A stretch of DNA of 64,000 bases from Trileptium ribeirensis (GCA_030248225.1 JASANE010005226.1:1-64000), one strand, 5' to 3'; shown: positions 48,182 to 61,579, numbered from the stretch's first letter. The notes: generated by a model not told the origin, from the sequence alone. Program-made: numbers and translations.

Positions 48182-49757
48182 GTAGTGATTGAGACGTTGT
48201 ATATAACAAATCCTTAAAAGAGTGAAGAACCTCTACGATCTCGATAGCTTGTACTAGCATGCTGAATTCACTAAATTTTCAAAGATAGAACAGACCTGCC
48301 TCAACGCTTTGTAGTAGATCATCTGAATTCTGGCAGAATGAAAAAGTGGAAATATGTAATTGGTATTCCTGTCCCCATGTGACTAGGTAATTTAATGACA
48401 TTATTGCATGAAATATACATTATATTTTAGGCGTCTATAAGGTTGCCTTTTAGTGGCGGATCGCCCTAAGCCATAACCAACTGATGCCTGCCACCTTTTA
48501 GCAATTAACACAAAATTATTACCGCTGTGTGTTTATCCTAGGTGTTTATACAGGCAGTTATTCAACAATATAACTACGATTTTTTAATCTTTATGGCAAA
48601 TATTAACGTTGACATTACAACATAGCACGGCATGTCTTGAAAATGGCCATGGTCGAAAGGCAGCTACTCGCAGATAGCAAATAACAGAAATTTAGCAAAA
48701 TGTAGTTTTTTCTTACTGAATAAATTTGTCCTAACGTAGATTATCCTGTTACCTATCTGCAATATACAGCAATAAAACGCAGAGTTTATTGCAGCTCCTA
48801 TTATTCGAGAACCCATTGGCGGAATTTTCTAATTTTTTTTCCATTCAATGCGGTCATACATACATAGAAAATTGTTTGCCTGTATCTTCTTTTGTTTATA
48901 AAAGCTGGAGTTGAACAAAACCATTATTTCGAGCCAAAATTAATGCGGATTAAAACGTTATCGTCTATAATCTAGTATGAAGCAAACTAGATTGTTAAAA
49001 TTTTCCCTAGGTATGGAGCATAAACCAACTTACCTGTAGTAATGATAAATACCGAATAAGCCCTTCATGAGACCATAACGTTGTCAAAACTCATAGTTTG
49101 GATCAACAGCTTCTGATTGAGTTAGTGTTATTTATAACTAGGGATGGATTGGTACAATTTAGTTCGAACATTCATAGCAAATACACCATTAGATAGAAAC
49201 TTACAAAATAATAAACAACCTCTACGCCAAAGAAAATCCTGTGCTTTTTGAAAATTTAATATAATTTTGCTGTTACAAATTATTACTTGAAAATGGTTGC
49301 TTCAGATATGATAATTATTTACGGTACTGTCCTGTGTTCAAATACGTATGCAGTTGTTGACTTAGTAATAGTTTCACCCTTTATAGCGGAATTACCAGGC
49401 CAACCTTATGTTTTAAGTTCAAAATCACATATATTTTGTCTTTTAACTTTTCATTGAATCGGTCTTTATGCCAGAAAATTGAATGCGGCTACTGCATGTT
49501 TCTAGATCAATTATTGCTCGTGAAAAACAGATATTTATAAATTAAGTGCCAGTGCTAAAACCGAACAGTCTCATCGCAGCATCCGGTTTTATGGAAATTA
49601 TAACGAAGCGAATTGTGAGCAATTTCATCGTTTGTAAATACTCATCCCCCCACACTCACACATCCCTCCCTGACGCGTGCATCACTTCACGCAGGTATTA
49701 ACTAGACTTCAAGCTTTAGACCTTGGACAGCTATGCCATATATATTTTGGACGGTAC
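48182..49757. other. No confident feature
   Basis: AT-rich. I looked on the minus strand for the 3' DNase I exon (Gly-rich strand and the S-D-H catalytic block) and did not find it. A minus-strand donor-like CAG/GTAAGT at about 49,035 follows only a short open stretch. Confidence 0.4.
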
Positions 49758-49912
49758 CTATCGTATGCGCAATGTGAATTGGTTACAGTAGTGTCTTGAC
49801 GATCATCGATAAGCCAGCGGAATCGAACGTCTCGTTTTAGTGGATGTCGATTGAAACGTCGATTAGCTACGTAATCACAATCCGCGTTGAAATCACCGAG
49901 TAGAATCGCATT
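49758..49912 (-). CDS. DNase I family nuclease, active-site exon
   Basis: A 155-bp minus-strand exon, acceptor GATATATTTTAG, donor GATAG/GTACCG. It encodes NAILLGDFNADCDYVANRR, then FRWLIDDRQDTTVTNSHCAYDR. This matches the C-terminal half of DNase I and DNase1-like enzymes, which hydrolyse DNA with Mg2+/Ca2+. The Asp and Asn of GDFNA and the Asp of CAYDR are the known catalytic or metal-site residues, and the two Cys form the family's structural disulfide. The splice position after CAYDR fits what I recall of vertebrate DNASE1L genes. The exons with the catalytic Glu and His residues were not found on either side. It is either one exon of a gene with long introns or an isolated remnant; the open frame and intact motifs favour a live gene. 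Confidence 0.8.
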
Positions 49913-50708
49913 CTAAAATATATCGTTCATATTTTATTAACATATCGTTCGTATCAAGAATTTATGGTATGATTGACCTTAATTCTTGAATATCTGTTTG
50001 ACACGCATTATTTCGACATGAATAATGAGTGTGTGCAAGAAGACATCAGTTTTGTATCGACTCTGCCTAAACAGTTAAAGGTGTGTATATTAAACTAAAC
50101 TTAGCTTTTTATAATGACTGATAAACTACTAATTCAGAATTATATTTCTACTTGTACTAATTGCAAATTAACGCTTGACGCAACAAAACTACTAAGTTTC
50201 GTACTGTAACGTATGAGGATTTAGTTTTAGCTGTGAACGAACAAGCGTATATGAATGCACATGGATGGTTATGTATTTTACATAATTTGTGTGTTACTAA
50301 ACATTTCATATCACACCACGTATAAAGAGCAAAACTGTTGACTTCTAACACACAGATTCTGTGATCCCTGCAATAATGAAATTCGTGCGTTTTTATTAAA
50401 ATTGGTTTACATAAGGTATGGTTCACATGGACACCTGATTTAATATTGTTTAACAAACTATGGCAAGCACTGATTATATTGAAATAGAATCCGAATTCTA
50501 GAAATTCGAGTCACGAATCTAATTCTGCGAAAATATTTAGGACTCCTGATCTATATAAATTCTGGCGAAATGAAGACATCACTTGTGTAAAATATACATC
50601 ATGCAGTGACTCAATTAGAACAAAGCGTGACAATATATACTTATCTCCAGAGAAACAAATCAGGTGAGCGCCAGTAGAAAAACTTTTAAAAATTTGAAAT
50701 TTCGTTTG

Positions 50709-51186
50709 CAATCATGCGTGAGTGCACTTTAGGTGCGTACACCTGCGTTGTTCTTTTGTCAAGTCAGTGCACGATCGCAAAAGCAATGAACGCGAACAAA
50801 TCACGGTGTTTTCTTATGTACGCGCACATGATTTGCCATACAGCAACGCGTAGACTATTTTGTGATTTAGGGTGCAGTTTGCTGACCACGTACAAGTGAA
50901 AATGCGATTACCAGTCGCATTTTTCTCGTATGCTATAACACAAATACACCGCGAACATTGTTGTCTGATTCTGAATGTCATTTAACGAGCGCGGACAAAC
51001 AAAAAATGCACAAATGTGCCCGAACGCACATTATATTTGTACGTCGCCAAGCCCATGTTTGCGTTTATAAAAAATGCAAATACCAATGGCAAAAAATGTG
51101 AACACAAATTATGCTCAAATCATTTCGTGATTTTGACAAAAGAACAACCGTGGTGTACGCACCTAAAGTGGACTCACGCATTATTG
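50709..51186. mobile_element. MITE with 49-bp inverted termini, about 478 bp
   Basis: Arms at 50,714-50,762 and 51,133-51,181 match at about 45 of 49 positions, with the core CACTTTAGGTGCGTACACC. The interior holds two open stretches of 61-62 codons without domains. No target duplication could be fixed. Confidence 0.75.
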
Positions 51187-52449
51187 TTGGAATTTGACAG
51201 ATAAAATGATAGAATTTATCAACAGATTTTGACAATTTGCGTTTTTAGACAAATAACAATTGGAATTGCTTTGTAGTTTAAATTTATAGTACAATTATTA
51301 CTAGATTATAATAAAAGCTAACACGCAGTTAATCTTTTCTTTCACGAACCTATGTGTATTTCCTATAATTGCAGAAATGTTTTGCCGCAAGTGGCGATTT
51401 AAACATCTATAGTTTAGCTGCGAGCCTCGTGCATAAACAACTACAGTAATTTGTAGTTGTTTCTCTGTCAATAAATGGGAACCTATCAAAGCAAGCTAAT
51501 AATATGGCATGATGTGTGCACGCACAACGCGCGGCATATTCGATTACCACATGTTTACTTCGCAATGTACGTTGTATAAATGCGTCACTTTATCCAATAA
51601 AGGGTTATAAACGACGATTTGTTAAAAGCCATTCAAAGCATATGCGGATTTATTTTGAGGACCAGACCAAAAGTTACTACATGTTCTAGGCGCATCCAAG
51701 GCTACAATGAATCAAACTACAATACAAAACAAACGTATCTAAAAGCATGAAACAATAAAGCCTTCTTCACGAACTAAACTATAATTAAACTGAGATCATG
51801 TACCGTAAACTGACTTTCTTGCAAGGACAGAATGATAAATGAAATTTTTAAAAAGTAAACTAGGTAGAAGGGATTATGGCAAAGAACGGGGCATGTCAGA
51901 TTAGGGAATCGTTTCCTTTAACGGCGATCACGTAAACTTTTGTTCATGCAAAAGCCAAGCCTAATCTTAACCTAAAGGCTGAAGGCTAAGCCTAGCCTAG
52001 GTTCACATGTGAACATAAAAATTTTGCATTATGTTCGCTATTAAATGCTTTTTCCCTTATGTCAAGTTTTCCACCTATGTTATAAAGGCGAAAAACTTGG
52101 CGTGTTTGTTTAATAGAACAGCTGTACCGCAACACATAATTGTTTAAGTAAGTATTAATGTTGAAAAGATGGATATGGCGAAACATTATTTCCCCATTAG
52201 AGGAAATGTACTCGAAACAGGAAACCATGGCCCATTTTAAAGACGAGAAATGCAAAACAATAGGCATTTCAGAGAAAAAATTCTAAAACCACACTTCATT
52301 TGTGTACTTGTTTTCAGAAAAATTCGGAAATGTTTTTGTCGTTAAATCTATGCTATCATTAAAAATCGCAGCTGCATATTTTTAAATAATAAAATATTTG
52401 AAATAATCTATGTAAGTCAAACTCCCTGGGGAGCAGGAATAAAAACATG
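51187..52449. other. No gene seen
   Basis: AT-rich. Minus-strand ORFs of 60-90 codons have no domain. Confidence 0.4.
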
Positions 52450-52455
52450 AATACT

Positions 52456-52613
52456 ACTAGTAGGAAAAATGACGGTTCTGTATCAGATGATTAACGTCCT
52501 GCCAAATTTTTAGGACAAATAATGACTAATGACCCTGATGATTATCCCGGGGCACGTGATTAATGACCCTGGGAGGGTCTGGTGACACATGATTAAATAC
52601 CCTCATATAACAA
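52456..52613 (+). repeat. Left terminal inverted repeat of the Polinton-like element
   Basis: Alignable with the reverse of 62,114-62,251 across its length with several indels. Three variants of TGATTAATGACCCTG occur within it, one of them (about 35 bp) extra relative to the right copy. Confidence 0.75.
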
Positions 52614-53199
52614 GGCCATACACATATATACGTTTCTATATATTGTCGTAATTTTATGTATTGTCGTAATTTTTTTAAATCATTTTTTAACCACAGAGAT
52701 CCTGTTTCTCTGGTCCCTCATTGATAAATACAGAAAACGACATAGATTTAACCATAGTAATCTAGAAATTATATAATATATACCCTTTTCATGTGCTGAG
52801 TTTTTGACATTTTATTGTAACAGGACCGTACCGGTCCGTTACGAGTGTCTGTAAATTCTCCAAAAGATAAAGCTATTTAGCGATGCCTAGTACGGCCCCA
52901 AAACCGACGACGAATAGCGCTCGTGAAAGTTTTATAATAGGGTTCTAATATCTCAACCGGACTGGCAAAATTTTGTTCATGATGGGTACGACGTTGCACG
53001 GTGCCATGGTCTTGTTTTATAACATTAACATGCCGCTTATTAACATTTTGAATGCGTAATTTTGTTCGTATTATAAATTTCCATTGTATGTTCGCTTTAA
53101 TTCTATTTTATGCTATGTTTTATATGATGCTACGGTAGCACCTTTGGCGGATCTAGATATGATGGCTGAATGTATGACTGAAGAGGAACACGAGTTGGG

Positions 53200-56100
53200 G
53201 TAACCTATCAAATCGTGGGAATTTTAGCAGTGGCGTAACGTTTCCGGAATTCGACCCGTTGCCCCTGTCGCTTGAGGTTCATGAATACGATCGTCCGGGA
53301 ATAGGAGGCCATCGATTGCTTAAGCTAGACCATTGGCTTGATAGTGATTTCGACCAGAAATATAAAATTTACCATGGCCGCACAATATGTGCAGCCATGG
53401 TCACGAAATCAACGGAAAACAATAAGCTGAGAAACATTGGAAAAGTAAGGGTACGGTCGTTCCGATTATTTGGAGATGACTGCCGCCGGGCTCGTTTGTC
53501 ATTCCGTAGCCGTCTAACGGTTCAGATTTCGGGAAAACAACTCGGGCACTTTTCGACAGAGAACTCCACGGGCTTTTTGATAAGGTCCAAATGTCTTGAA
53601 TCGCACGAGGATGTCATCCACAATTCAAGGGAAAAACACGTTAAATTAAAGAAAACGGCCGTTACTTACGCTAAGTTTGGCTGTTGAATGTTCGATATCA
53701 TATGGTCACGTATATCATTTATTTATACCTGATTTCAAGGCTCCTATATCTCTTGTTATCCGCCGGAGCGAATCCCATATTTTCATATTTCCTGTGCCAG
53801 CTCACAATACCGACAACCCCCTGTTTGAGCAGTGTCTCCAGTCGACCTTGCTAAATTATCGATCTTGTGACCTTTCATCCCCGCGAACCAGGCAGTCCTC
53901 GATGGAACCGACTATCTTGCCTAAACAGGCTATATCACCGGATAGCTAAATGGCACCATCGGGTTTCGTTGTGCCCGTTAGTCCACCTGAGGACTGCAGC
54001 TGGAACTATCGTTTTCATGCCATCGGTATCGAAAATCGCTCGAGTACCGCTATTGCACCCACTCCTATTTCTTATTGCGGAGTCACCGACGTGAGTTCTA
54101 TACATCATTATGTAGTCCGCCCATCGAGGAATCTAACAAGCCTAAACGGTCTCGATCCGCTTAACCAATAAGCCGATATGTCGGTTGCTCCTCCGTTTTG
54201 TGACTATTTTGTAATACATGTTACAGAAATTGACATCAATTCTCTTCTGTTTTGTACCATTTCCGTAGTTAACCCCTAGTCTTAAATGTACACCGCACCC
54301 CTTGTTTTGCTCGCTTATTATTGACGAACACAACGATATGCGGCGGGTCTCAGCCCGATTTCCCGTTAGCCGCTATAACCTGCCAAAGTGGAAGCAGTTT
54401 GGAATAATAACCAATAGTGGGCATAGAATACTCGAAATTTTAATTTTAACTCTTACGAGGGCAAACGGCTCCTCATTATGTTCGCCCGGACGAGACATCG
54501 TCAAATATACCCGGCGGGCGTCCGTTCCTCCACCCGTTAACCGGGACAGTTGATAAAAGCGCCCCCCAAGACTCTCTCTGTTGTCGTCGATTTAGTACCT
54601 CTATAAATTCTTCTTGCACAACGGGCATATCGCCCCTCATTCGAATCATCTCCCGAACGTGAGTCCAACGATGCCGATCAGACGTCGTTCTGCTCACCGC
54701 TAGTGCGAGGGAGCCCGCCAAACTCCCGTATACTAACATATGTGAGTACCTACGCGCGGGTCAGGCCTCAGCATTGTATCTACCCCCTTGTGTTTGGTGT
54801 CATTCGAACCCGTTCTTCGTTCTGGGATCTGATTTAGCCCCAGCCCACCGAATTTCCCTTGCGAACGCTTTGTCTCCACACCCCCTGTGCGCCTTCTTTT
54901 CCGTTTGTTTACTTTTCTTTCTCTTTCCGTTGCCTCTTTTGTTCGGCTTTTGTTTCTCTCTCTCTAACTGACGCTTCGGTCAGTTGTCGGCTGCTTGGTT
55001 TTTGTTGTCTTCTCGTGCAACGATTTCGTGACCTTTTGGAACGTCTTTTGTTTTCTGCGCCGTTTCGTCAATGTCTGCGACTCTCGTGCCTCCCTTTTAT
55101 CTGTCACCCTCTATTTTCGATCCGCCATTTACTAATTGAAATAATAGTTATAGTTATCATCAACGAAATTTATTTATATATATGTCTACATGCATATTGT
55201 CAGCACATAAAACCAGCCGCCTATGCGATGAGCACAAATTTACTAAAATTTGAAGTTTTACGAACTATGCAGTTATATGTAGAGATACCGGCATATAGAG
55301 ATATAGGGGAACGTTTGGAGCCCGGTAGTTGTCCCAAGGAATCGCAGCCAAGCGTGTCATCCTGTGGGTGGTTCCCACGGGGGTGCCATATCCTCAATGC
55401 GAAGTGGGACCTCCATCCATGGCCTGTGCCCCCTCGTAGGACGTTTGAAAGTCAGAGACCTGCGCTAATGAGAATAAATACAGACTCTAGACTAATATGT
55501 CAACGTGCAATGTCTGCACCTTTTCTAATGGTTTAAATGGGGAAGGTAGATTTCTAGATGCCTGGGAGGCGGCGTTTAAAAGCGAGAAATTATTAAGGAT
55601 ATTAAATAAATTTTTAGACAAAGTGATAAATAATCAGGAATTCTTTGGTCTGACCATGAATAACGTCTCATCACCATTATAAAATTATGGATTGGCAGAC
55701 AGGATTACAACTCAGAGTCTAGTTTAAATCATTTGGCGCAGATGGCCGTTCTGAACTAGATTCATTGGCAGTGCCATACGTATTGGAATAAAGCCATTGT
55801 TTAGTTAGAAACTGCTGGCGTGAGTGTCGGTGCGAGACTCTTTTGAATGTTTGAACGTCTAATGCGTGTGACGAGTTTAAGATTGTCTGTTGCATCATTT
55901 TAATAATTTATTTTTGTTGGCCTCTGTGCTGCTTTCCCAAAGTTTATAAAATTGCTAGGATAACCTTCGACTGAGACAGACTCTCACTCGCCGAACAATA
56001 GGGACTTAGATGAGAAAAGTACAGCAAAATTTAAACTTTGACACCGATTTGCAGGTGCGAGATATCCCTTTGTCTCGAGCCGCCTCTTGGGAACTGAACC

Positions 56101-59100
56101 GCCAAAAGTCTACGGTAGGAATCAGTTCCGAAAATTCTGTGATTGGATTCAGAACTGAAATTTCAGTATTGATAGATTCCAAAGAAAAAAGAAAGAAAAG
56201 TCGCTCATTGGACAACGCTCGAAATCGCAGGCAAAAGATAGCTCCACATTTTCGAGGATGGGCGTTCCACCTAGTATAATGGAATCAGTTCGACTCCGGC
56301 GGCACGGTATTCATTCGGCTCTATAGACCGGCTCCGTTGCAGTGTTGAATTTATGCGTTTTATTATTGGTTTTCACTTGAGTCTTCAACTGGACATTTGT
56401 GCTGGATTTGATTTTATCAGCGGTGTTTCGACTTCAGTGTATTGGATGAAAGGCTACGTTGGAGAACTACGCTGTTCGTAGGCTTACTAGGGAGGATAAC
56501 TTCGTGCCGCTGTGCCCTCTAAATACTGTAGTTGATCGTAGCTAGTTGTCCCTCCGTTCCCCCTACGAGTCGATTCACCGTCCATCTCCTAGCGAACCCC
56601 CACATCGATTTACTACACGTAGCGCTATCAGGAAATCACAAAACAGGGTCGAGTTCCGATTCATGTGATCGAGCGAAAGATGCTAGCCGAAATCCTACTA
56701 GTTCCCCGCGGTCTTAGGTAGCTCTCCCTATCGTCTCATTGGGATGCAATAGATCCGCAATTTTGCATGAATCATTGAGCTGGGTTATGCTTGGAAAGTT
56801 TTCCTTGAGACGACCGCGGGTAAAATTTGCTAGAACAATTGAGGAATTTGTCAATTTCAGAAGATGCTTCTAGTATTCTTTATTTGTTGTTTTGTTTTCA
56901 AAATTTACAGCTTAGTGGAATGTTCGGCGCTCAGGTCGCTTTTGAGGTCGAACGGAGTTGAGACGTAGGATAGAGGACGTGTGCCCCTATGAGCATCGCT
57001 GTTTCCTCGGGTTAAGTGAAAGTTGTTGTTCTCATCATAAGCTAAGCAAATCTGGGAAGTAAAAGAATGGCAAATTTCTAGGACTTGAATTCCTTGGGTT
57101 CAAGGACCATCGCCAAGAGAAGAGTAAGCCTTTACTTTGTGTCGCTTTGTTTTCTTTTGTATTTGGTTTGGTTTTCCGTTTAACTTGTGGCTTGTATTTT
57201 TGTATGTTATATTCACTAATGCTTATTGGTGCCAAGTTTTAGTGTTGAACCTTCAATGAAAAAGGTGAAAAGTAAATCTAGAGGAATGACAACAGGCCGA
57301 TTTGCGATTAGAAACTTGTTTTTCTTGGCTGATCTGTGCTGACCGATCGACGAAAGACCGTTCCGAACCAGTTAACCTCCACAGTAAAGCGTGGGTTCAT
57401 GCCGTACTTGAATATGATCTCATACAACGTACCCGTTGTAAAGAGAATTAACGTTACATAAATGTAGGGAAGAGCCTGGTGTTTATAGAGAGCGTTTGGA
57501 TAGCATGGGTTCCGGCCACTCCTAGGGTTCGTGTACTGGAATAAGAGGCTTCCCGACAGAATACTAAATTGAGTTGCAACGATCACTCATTAGTCTCTCA
57601 TTTTTGCATGCGTTTAGGTGCTAGAATTTTCGCGATGCCTCGGAAATAGGATCAGGGAAGTGGTTGGAACAAAACTCTGATCAAAATGAATAGGACATAA
57701 AATTGTACATGCGCCCTTTGGGCGGCGACCGGATTTATAAAATTTGAATATTGATCAGATGAAGATGTGCACCATCAGATATTTGCGAACCCGGAATACA
57801 GCGTATATACAGGAATGGTTTACTTTTGTTCTAACTTTTGTCGACCGTGCAATCAAATTTATAGCTTGATTTAAGTTAAAACTAGCGATTGAGTTACGTT
57901 CCAACTTACAGGATTATTCAGTCCGGGCCCGGCCGCAGACTTGCCTACCAACGTTGCGGAGTGTTTGAGATAAATCTGCTAGCGCCCCGTCGTTGATAGT
58001 TGACTGGACACCGCAATATCAAGTTTACCTAGGTTCTGGTGGGCCTCGGCCCATGGACCAGCACAGACATAAGCAAAAGCTTTAGCGCAGTTTCGGACTA
58101 AAATAACGCCCGAGAAGCCGAAAGCGAACGCTCACGAAATATTAAAATACGAACGTTCGCAAATCGCATAGGCAGTGGCAATGCCGTGCAGTCTAGCAAC
58201 AACCACCCAACGTAGTTTAAGAGATAACCCACTAAAATAAAGTCTATTGTCGTTCGACCATGATTCCCTATTTCTCCCGCGGAAGGGGCTTACTGTAACT
58301 AAGCATAGGAATTGTCGGGGGTATCGCAGGGTGTAGTACTTTACGGTTCGCCAGGAAGACTGGTTTAGGTCTAGACAGCTACTTCCACGTGGCAGTGATA
58401 TAGGGCAAAGCACGCCCTGTCCCTAGAAAGTAGCTCAAGTGATAGCCGTAGATTCCGGCTGTAGTGGGGTCAGTCACTCGATGGCATTACAATGCGTTGG
58501 GGGAATGCGAGTGGAACCCTGATTTCAGTGACGCTAACCTCATAAATAGGCATACTAGCAATGCCCCAAGCTGGGGGTAGAAAATGTGCCAAATACTAGG
58601 AATAGAAGACTGTAACCGATGCAGAAACAGGGCCCATGCGGCGCTTTTAGATTTTCCCATCTAGGTCAGGCCGTCATTGCGAAAGATTACCGCTTTTTCA
58701 GGAGCACCGCTCTCGCCGCCGGCCCAGCATTGTTCCTGTCCCTGCACGATACATGATTGGATGAAAACGGTTTTCGAAGAGCATTGAGTTTTAAGAACAT
58801 GTGAGATGGTTCGGTTTTATATCGCATATGTATATTAACAAGGGAGTGCCCGGCTGACCTAAGTATTGCGTAGTCGCTACACCATATCAAACACCAGTTA
58901 TATTTCATACATGATCGGTTAGCCATTGGAAAGGTAACTAGTGAAAGTTAGTATATAACTCGCCCATATCGCGGAACGAAGTGGCAGTCATGATACGAAC
59001 GCTGCGCGAAGTTGGTCGGGATCGAAACGGGCGTAAAGTTGATTTGCCGTCGATAGTGGTCTGTGTCATGTCACTCTGGATGTCCGCGCATTTATATTAG

Positions 59101-60260
59101 TCTGTACCACATTCGGTTTATTAAGCATAATCCGGCATAAATCTGTATATTATCTACCGTAATATAATCCATGCATAATGTTTGCATTTTTCATGCCTCT
59201 ATTAACCTATGTCTAATGAATGACCTAAACCTTGCTATTAGTTTCTGATCCTTTACTTCTGATCGACTGACTCGCGCTAGAAATTATAGAGCACAGAATG
59301 GTTTTTCCTTATAGTTCCACTGAATAGCGGGAGGGCCGCGAGCTACCTTGATCGATTTCGAAGCACATCAGTTACTGTTTCTGAACCCACAACCCAACGA
59401 ACGTCGCGGAAATTGGGGAAGTCCAAAGGCAATGATTTCTGATGCCCCGCCTAATCTAATTACGATAAACCCTATGTGTTGTACATAAAATTGAAATAAA
59501 TAAATTGCAAATCATCAATCGTGTCCCGTGTTATTCGATTAGAAAGCGCAATATGTTCGTCCGCATGGACTGGCCAATACTACGCGCCATGGCCTGCGGA
59601 TGATAATATCCTAAGCCTTGACGCGTAAGAATTGTCATTAATGTTATTCTGAAGGAGTACCGGAATCTTTGCGAGAGGAGTTCACGAAATTGATACTGGA
59701 AATTGCTAGTCGAAACAGTTCACATAGATGGCTACGAAAATTTATTAGGCAAAGTACCTCACCTAAAACGAACAATCGCGGCTTATTAAGCAACAAATGG
59801 AGTGTCCGACGTTAAACTTTCATGAACGGACGGAACCCTGTGGAGGCCGCTTACGCTATTATCAGTTGACGGGATCAGATGAATAGCTAAGTGAGTTGAA
59901 CTTAAAATTCATACAATCATTTCAACGCTCATTCAAACTCAACTACTAAATAGGTCGAATTAAACAACTTCCAGACGAGTTTAGAATATGGAATATCGGT
60001 TTGACGTTATGACCTGTCAGCAGGTTTCGACGTCAACCTCCCTGGGGGACCTCAGGAATCATACCATTTACTAGACACGTGCGCGATCAATCGGGCGGGG
60101 TACGAACACACCTCGTGAAGTGCGCTTGCGACTTTCTAAGCTCCATAGCTTCTTGGGTCTGACCATGAAAAATATCATATTTGCAAAATTCACGATCCAC
60201 CCTTGAGGTTATGATAGCCGCGTTCGTATGGGCATGGTATTAGGAAGTTGCGCCATGCAG
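53200..60260. other. Compositionally distinct 7-kb block without recognisable genes
   Basis: By hand count, 58,441-58,500 and 59,821-59,880 each have 32 G+C of 60, against 20 of 60 at 50,041-50,100. The block is rich in CpG, lacks microsatellites and MITEs, and has ORF lengths of the order expected for random balanced DNA. The longest, 225 and 142 codons, begin with TTG and lack domains. Small AT-rich islands lie at 55,130-55,300 and 55,540-55,700. It lies wholly between the inverted repeats of the Polinton-like element. Possible readings are foreign or viral cargo, very diverged element genes, or an assembly or contamination artefact. Confidence 0.6.
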
Positions 60261-60269
60261 CTGCGTATT

Positions 60270-60650
60270 GTTATTACATTATTACAAATACATATAGAAT
60301 ACAAACACATATGCAAAATGCTTTACAACTATATATACATTTGTAAAGTATACATATAAAAATCATTAGATAAAATTCTGTTCATAAAGTATAATATCAA
60401 TCAAAACAATCTATATCGCAATGCCCATATAACATAGACTCTTTTCATGTATTTACTGCTGGCTTCTTTACATTTTATTACAGATACATATACAATATAT
60501 AACACAATTACATATGCAACATACAATACAATTATATATACATTTGTAAAGTATATATACAAAAATAGCCAGATAACATTCAGTTCATAAAGTATAATCT
60601 CAAACAGAACCAGAATCTATAATATTGCAATGTCCATAAAGAACAGAAGT
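60270..60650 (+). repeat. Imperfect tandem duplication, period 202 bp
   Basis: ACATTTGTAAAGTATA(C/T)ATA, TTCATAAAGTATAAT(A/C)TCAA, GCAATG(C/T)CCATA and TTATTACA(A/G)ATACATAT recur with a 202-bp shift. It lies at the boundary between the balanced block and the polymerase relic. Confidence 0.8.
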
Positions 60651-60795
60651 CACCCCTCTAGTAAAATATATTGATTATCACCATAAGCGCTCGGACTAAT
60701 CTTATTATATTCAACTGCATATAGTTGATGTTTATTACTAGAAATCATTTTCATTCAATGTCTCATTAGGTTGTATTTCTAAGGGATGGAATATA

Positions 60796-61579
60796 TCATC
60801 CGTGTGCATATGGAACCCGTAAGATTTTATGGGTATTTCGAAATTGCAGTGTGCCGTTCTTGACAAACGTTATTTCAGTAAATTCGTTGGTTTTAGACAT
60901 TTCAGCGTGTCGATCCAGTTTTGCTTGAGAATATTGAGGAAGGACACATCGGTGACCAAAAACTGTTTTCGTTTTAGAGCACGTTGACTATGTAACGGTT
61001 TAAGTTTTTGATTCAGCAGTAGTATTCTTTGTAGAGAAGTAGATTAATGACTTGATCACATGATCCCTCATATACGCGAACAGGGTTTAGCTTTTCCTAG
61101 TCATAAGAGAGTGACACCAAAGTCAGAATTTTTGAAATTTTTTTGATATCTGAGATTTGACCTGGAAAGTTGATACCATCAAAGTTGAGTTTTCCAACAT
61201 GTTCTGCATACTTCGACCGGCGATTACGATTGTCGATAACAAGAACAGGATACAAAGCCCAAATTGTGGTCTATTTAAAGCATCTGTTGTCGGTATTTTG
61301 AACTTTGAGAACACTCTCTGGCTTGAATTGCTCTTGGAAGGGGTTTATATGTAGCCCCATGTGATCCAACACATCGAGTTAAGCGAAGATCGTGGTGATC
61401 TACATGTTTGAGTATCCATTCTGAGCCATATTGAATAAAAGTACGTTTCGATATTCTTTAAAAGTTCGACGAAAATCATCGATGTTTGATTGCTGACGTT
61501 GGTAAAATTGAGGATCCGCTTTTATCATTCGAATTATGCATTGATGTAGTATCAGGATCCATATCATTTTCGAAATTAA
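60796..61579 (-). pseudogene. Polinton-type DNA polymerase B N-terminal region, broken
   Basis: On the minus strand one frame (61,579 to about 60,975) contains QNTDNRCFK, then SKYAEHVGKLNFDGINFP followed by a DIKKISKI segment, then QVINLLLYKEYYC and IKNLNRYI. It continues after a frameshift as KLDRHAEMSKTNEFTEITF and, a few residues on, HKILRVPY. These are the conserved blocks of the region before the first exonuclease motif in Polinton polymerases (N-D-N-K-C-F-K-W, L-N-F-x-G-I-x-F-P, Y-x-W-I-K-N-L, LRVPF). At least five in-frame stops and one frameshift are present, and the exonuclease Asp-Glu motif and polymerase palm are missing, so no enzyme is made. The zinc-finger block usual between IKNL and LDRH is scrambled. 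Confidence 0.75.

Noticed and set aside
49972..50080. Open stretch ILEYLFDTHYFDMNNECVQE ... LPKQLK with a donor-like GTGTGT
   Set aside because: Reminiscent of the C-linker of cyclic-nucleotide-gated channels, but the frame is closed upstream by TGA with no AG acceptor in between, so it cannot be spliced in as it stands.
53133..53205. Open stretch ending PLADLDMMAECMTEEEHELG before a stop
   Set aside because: Protein-like but short. It fits neither the phase chain of the MSP gene nor a known Polinton protein.
53259..53687. 142-codon plus-strand ORF
   Set aside because: TTG start, no recognisable motif, and an ORF of about this length is expected by chance in 7 kb of balanced DNA read in six frames.
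54859..55536. 225-codon plus-strand ORF in the balanced block
   Set aside because: Starts with TTG; its first half is a C/T-rich tract that lacks stops by composition, no domain, and codon content changes abruptly along it. Not supported as a gene.
55640..60180. Near-repeat TTCTTTGGTCTGACCATGAA at 55,640 and 60,150
   Set aside because: One 12-mer-level match in 7 kb is about what chance gives; flanks do not align.
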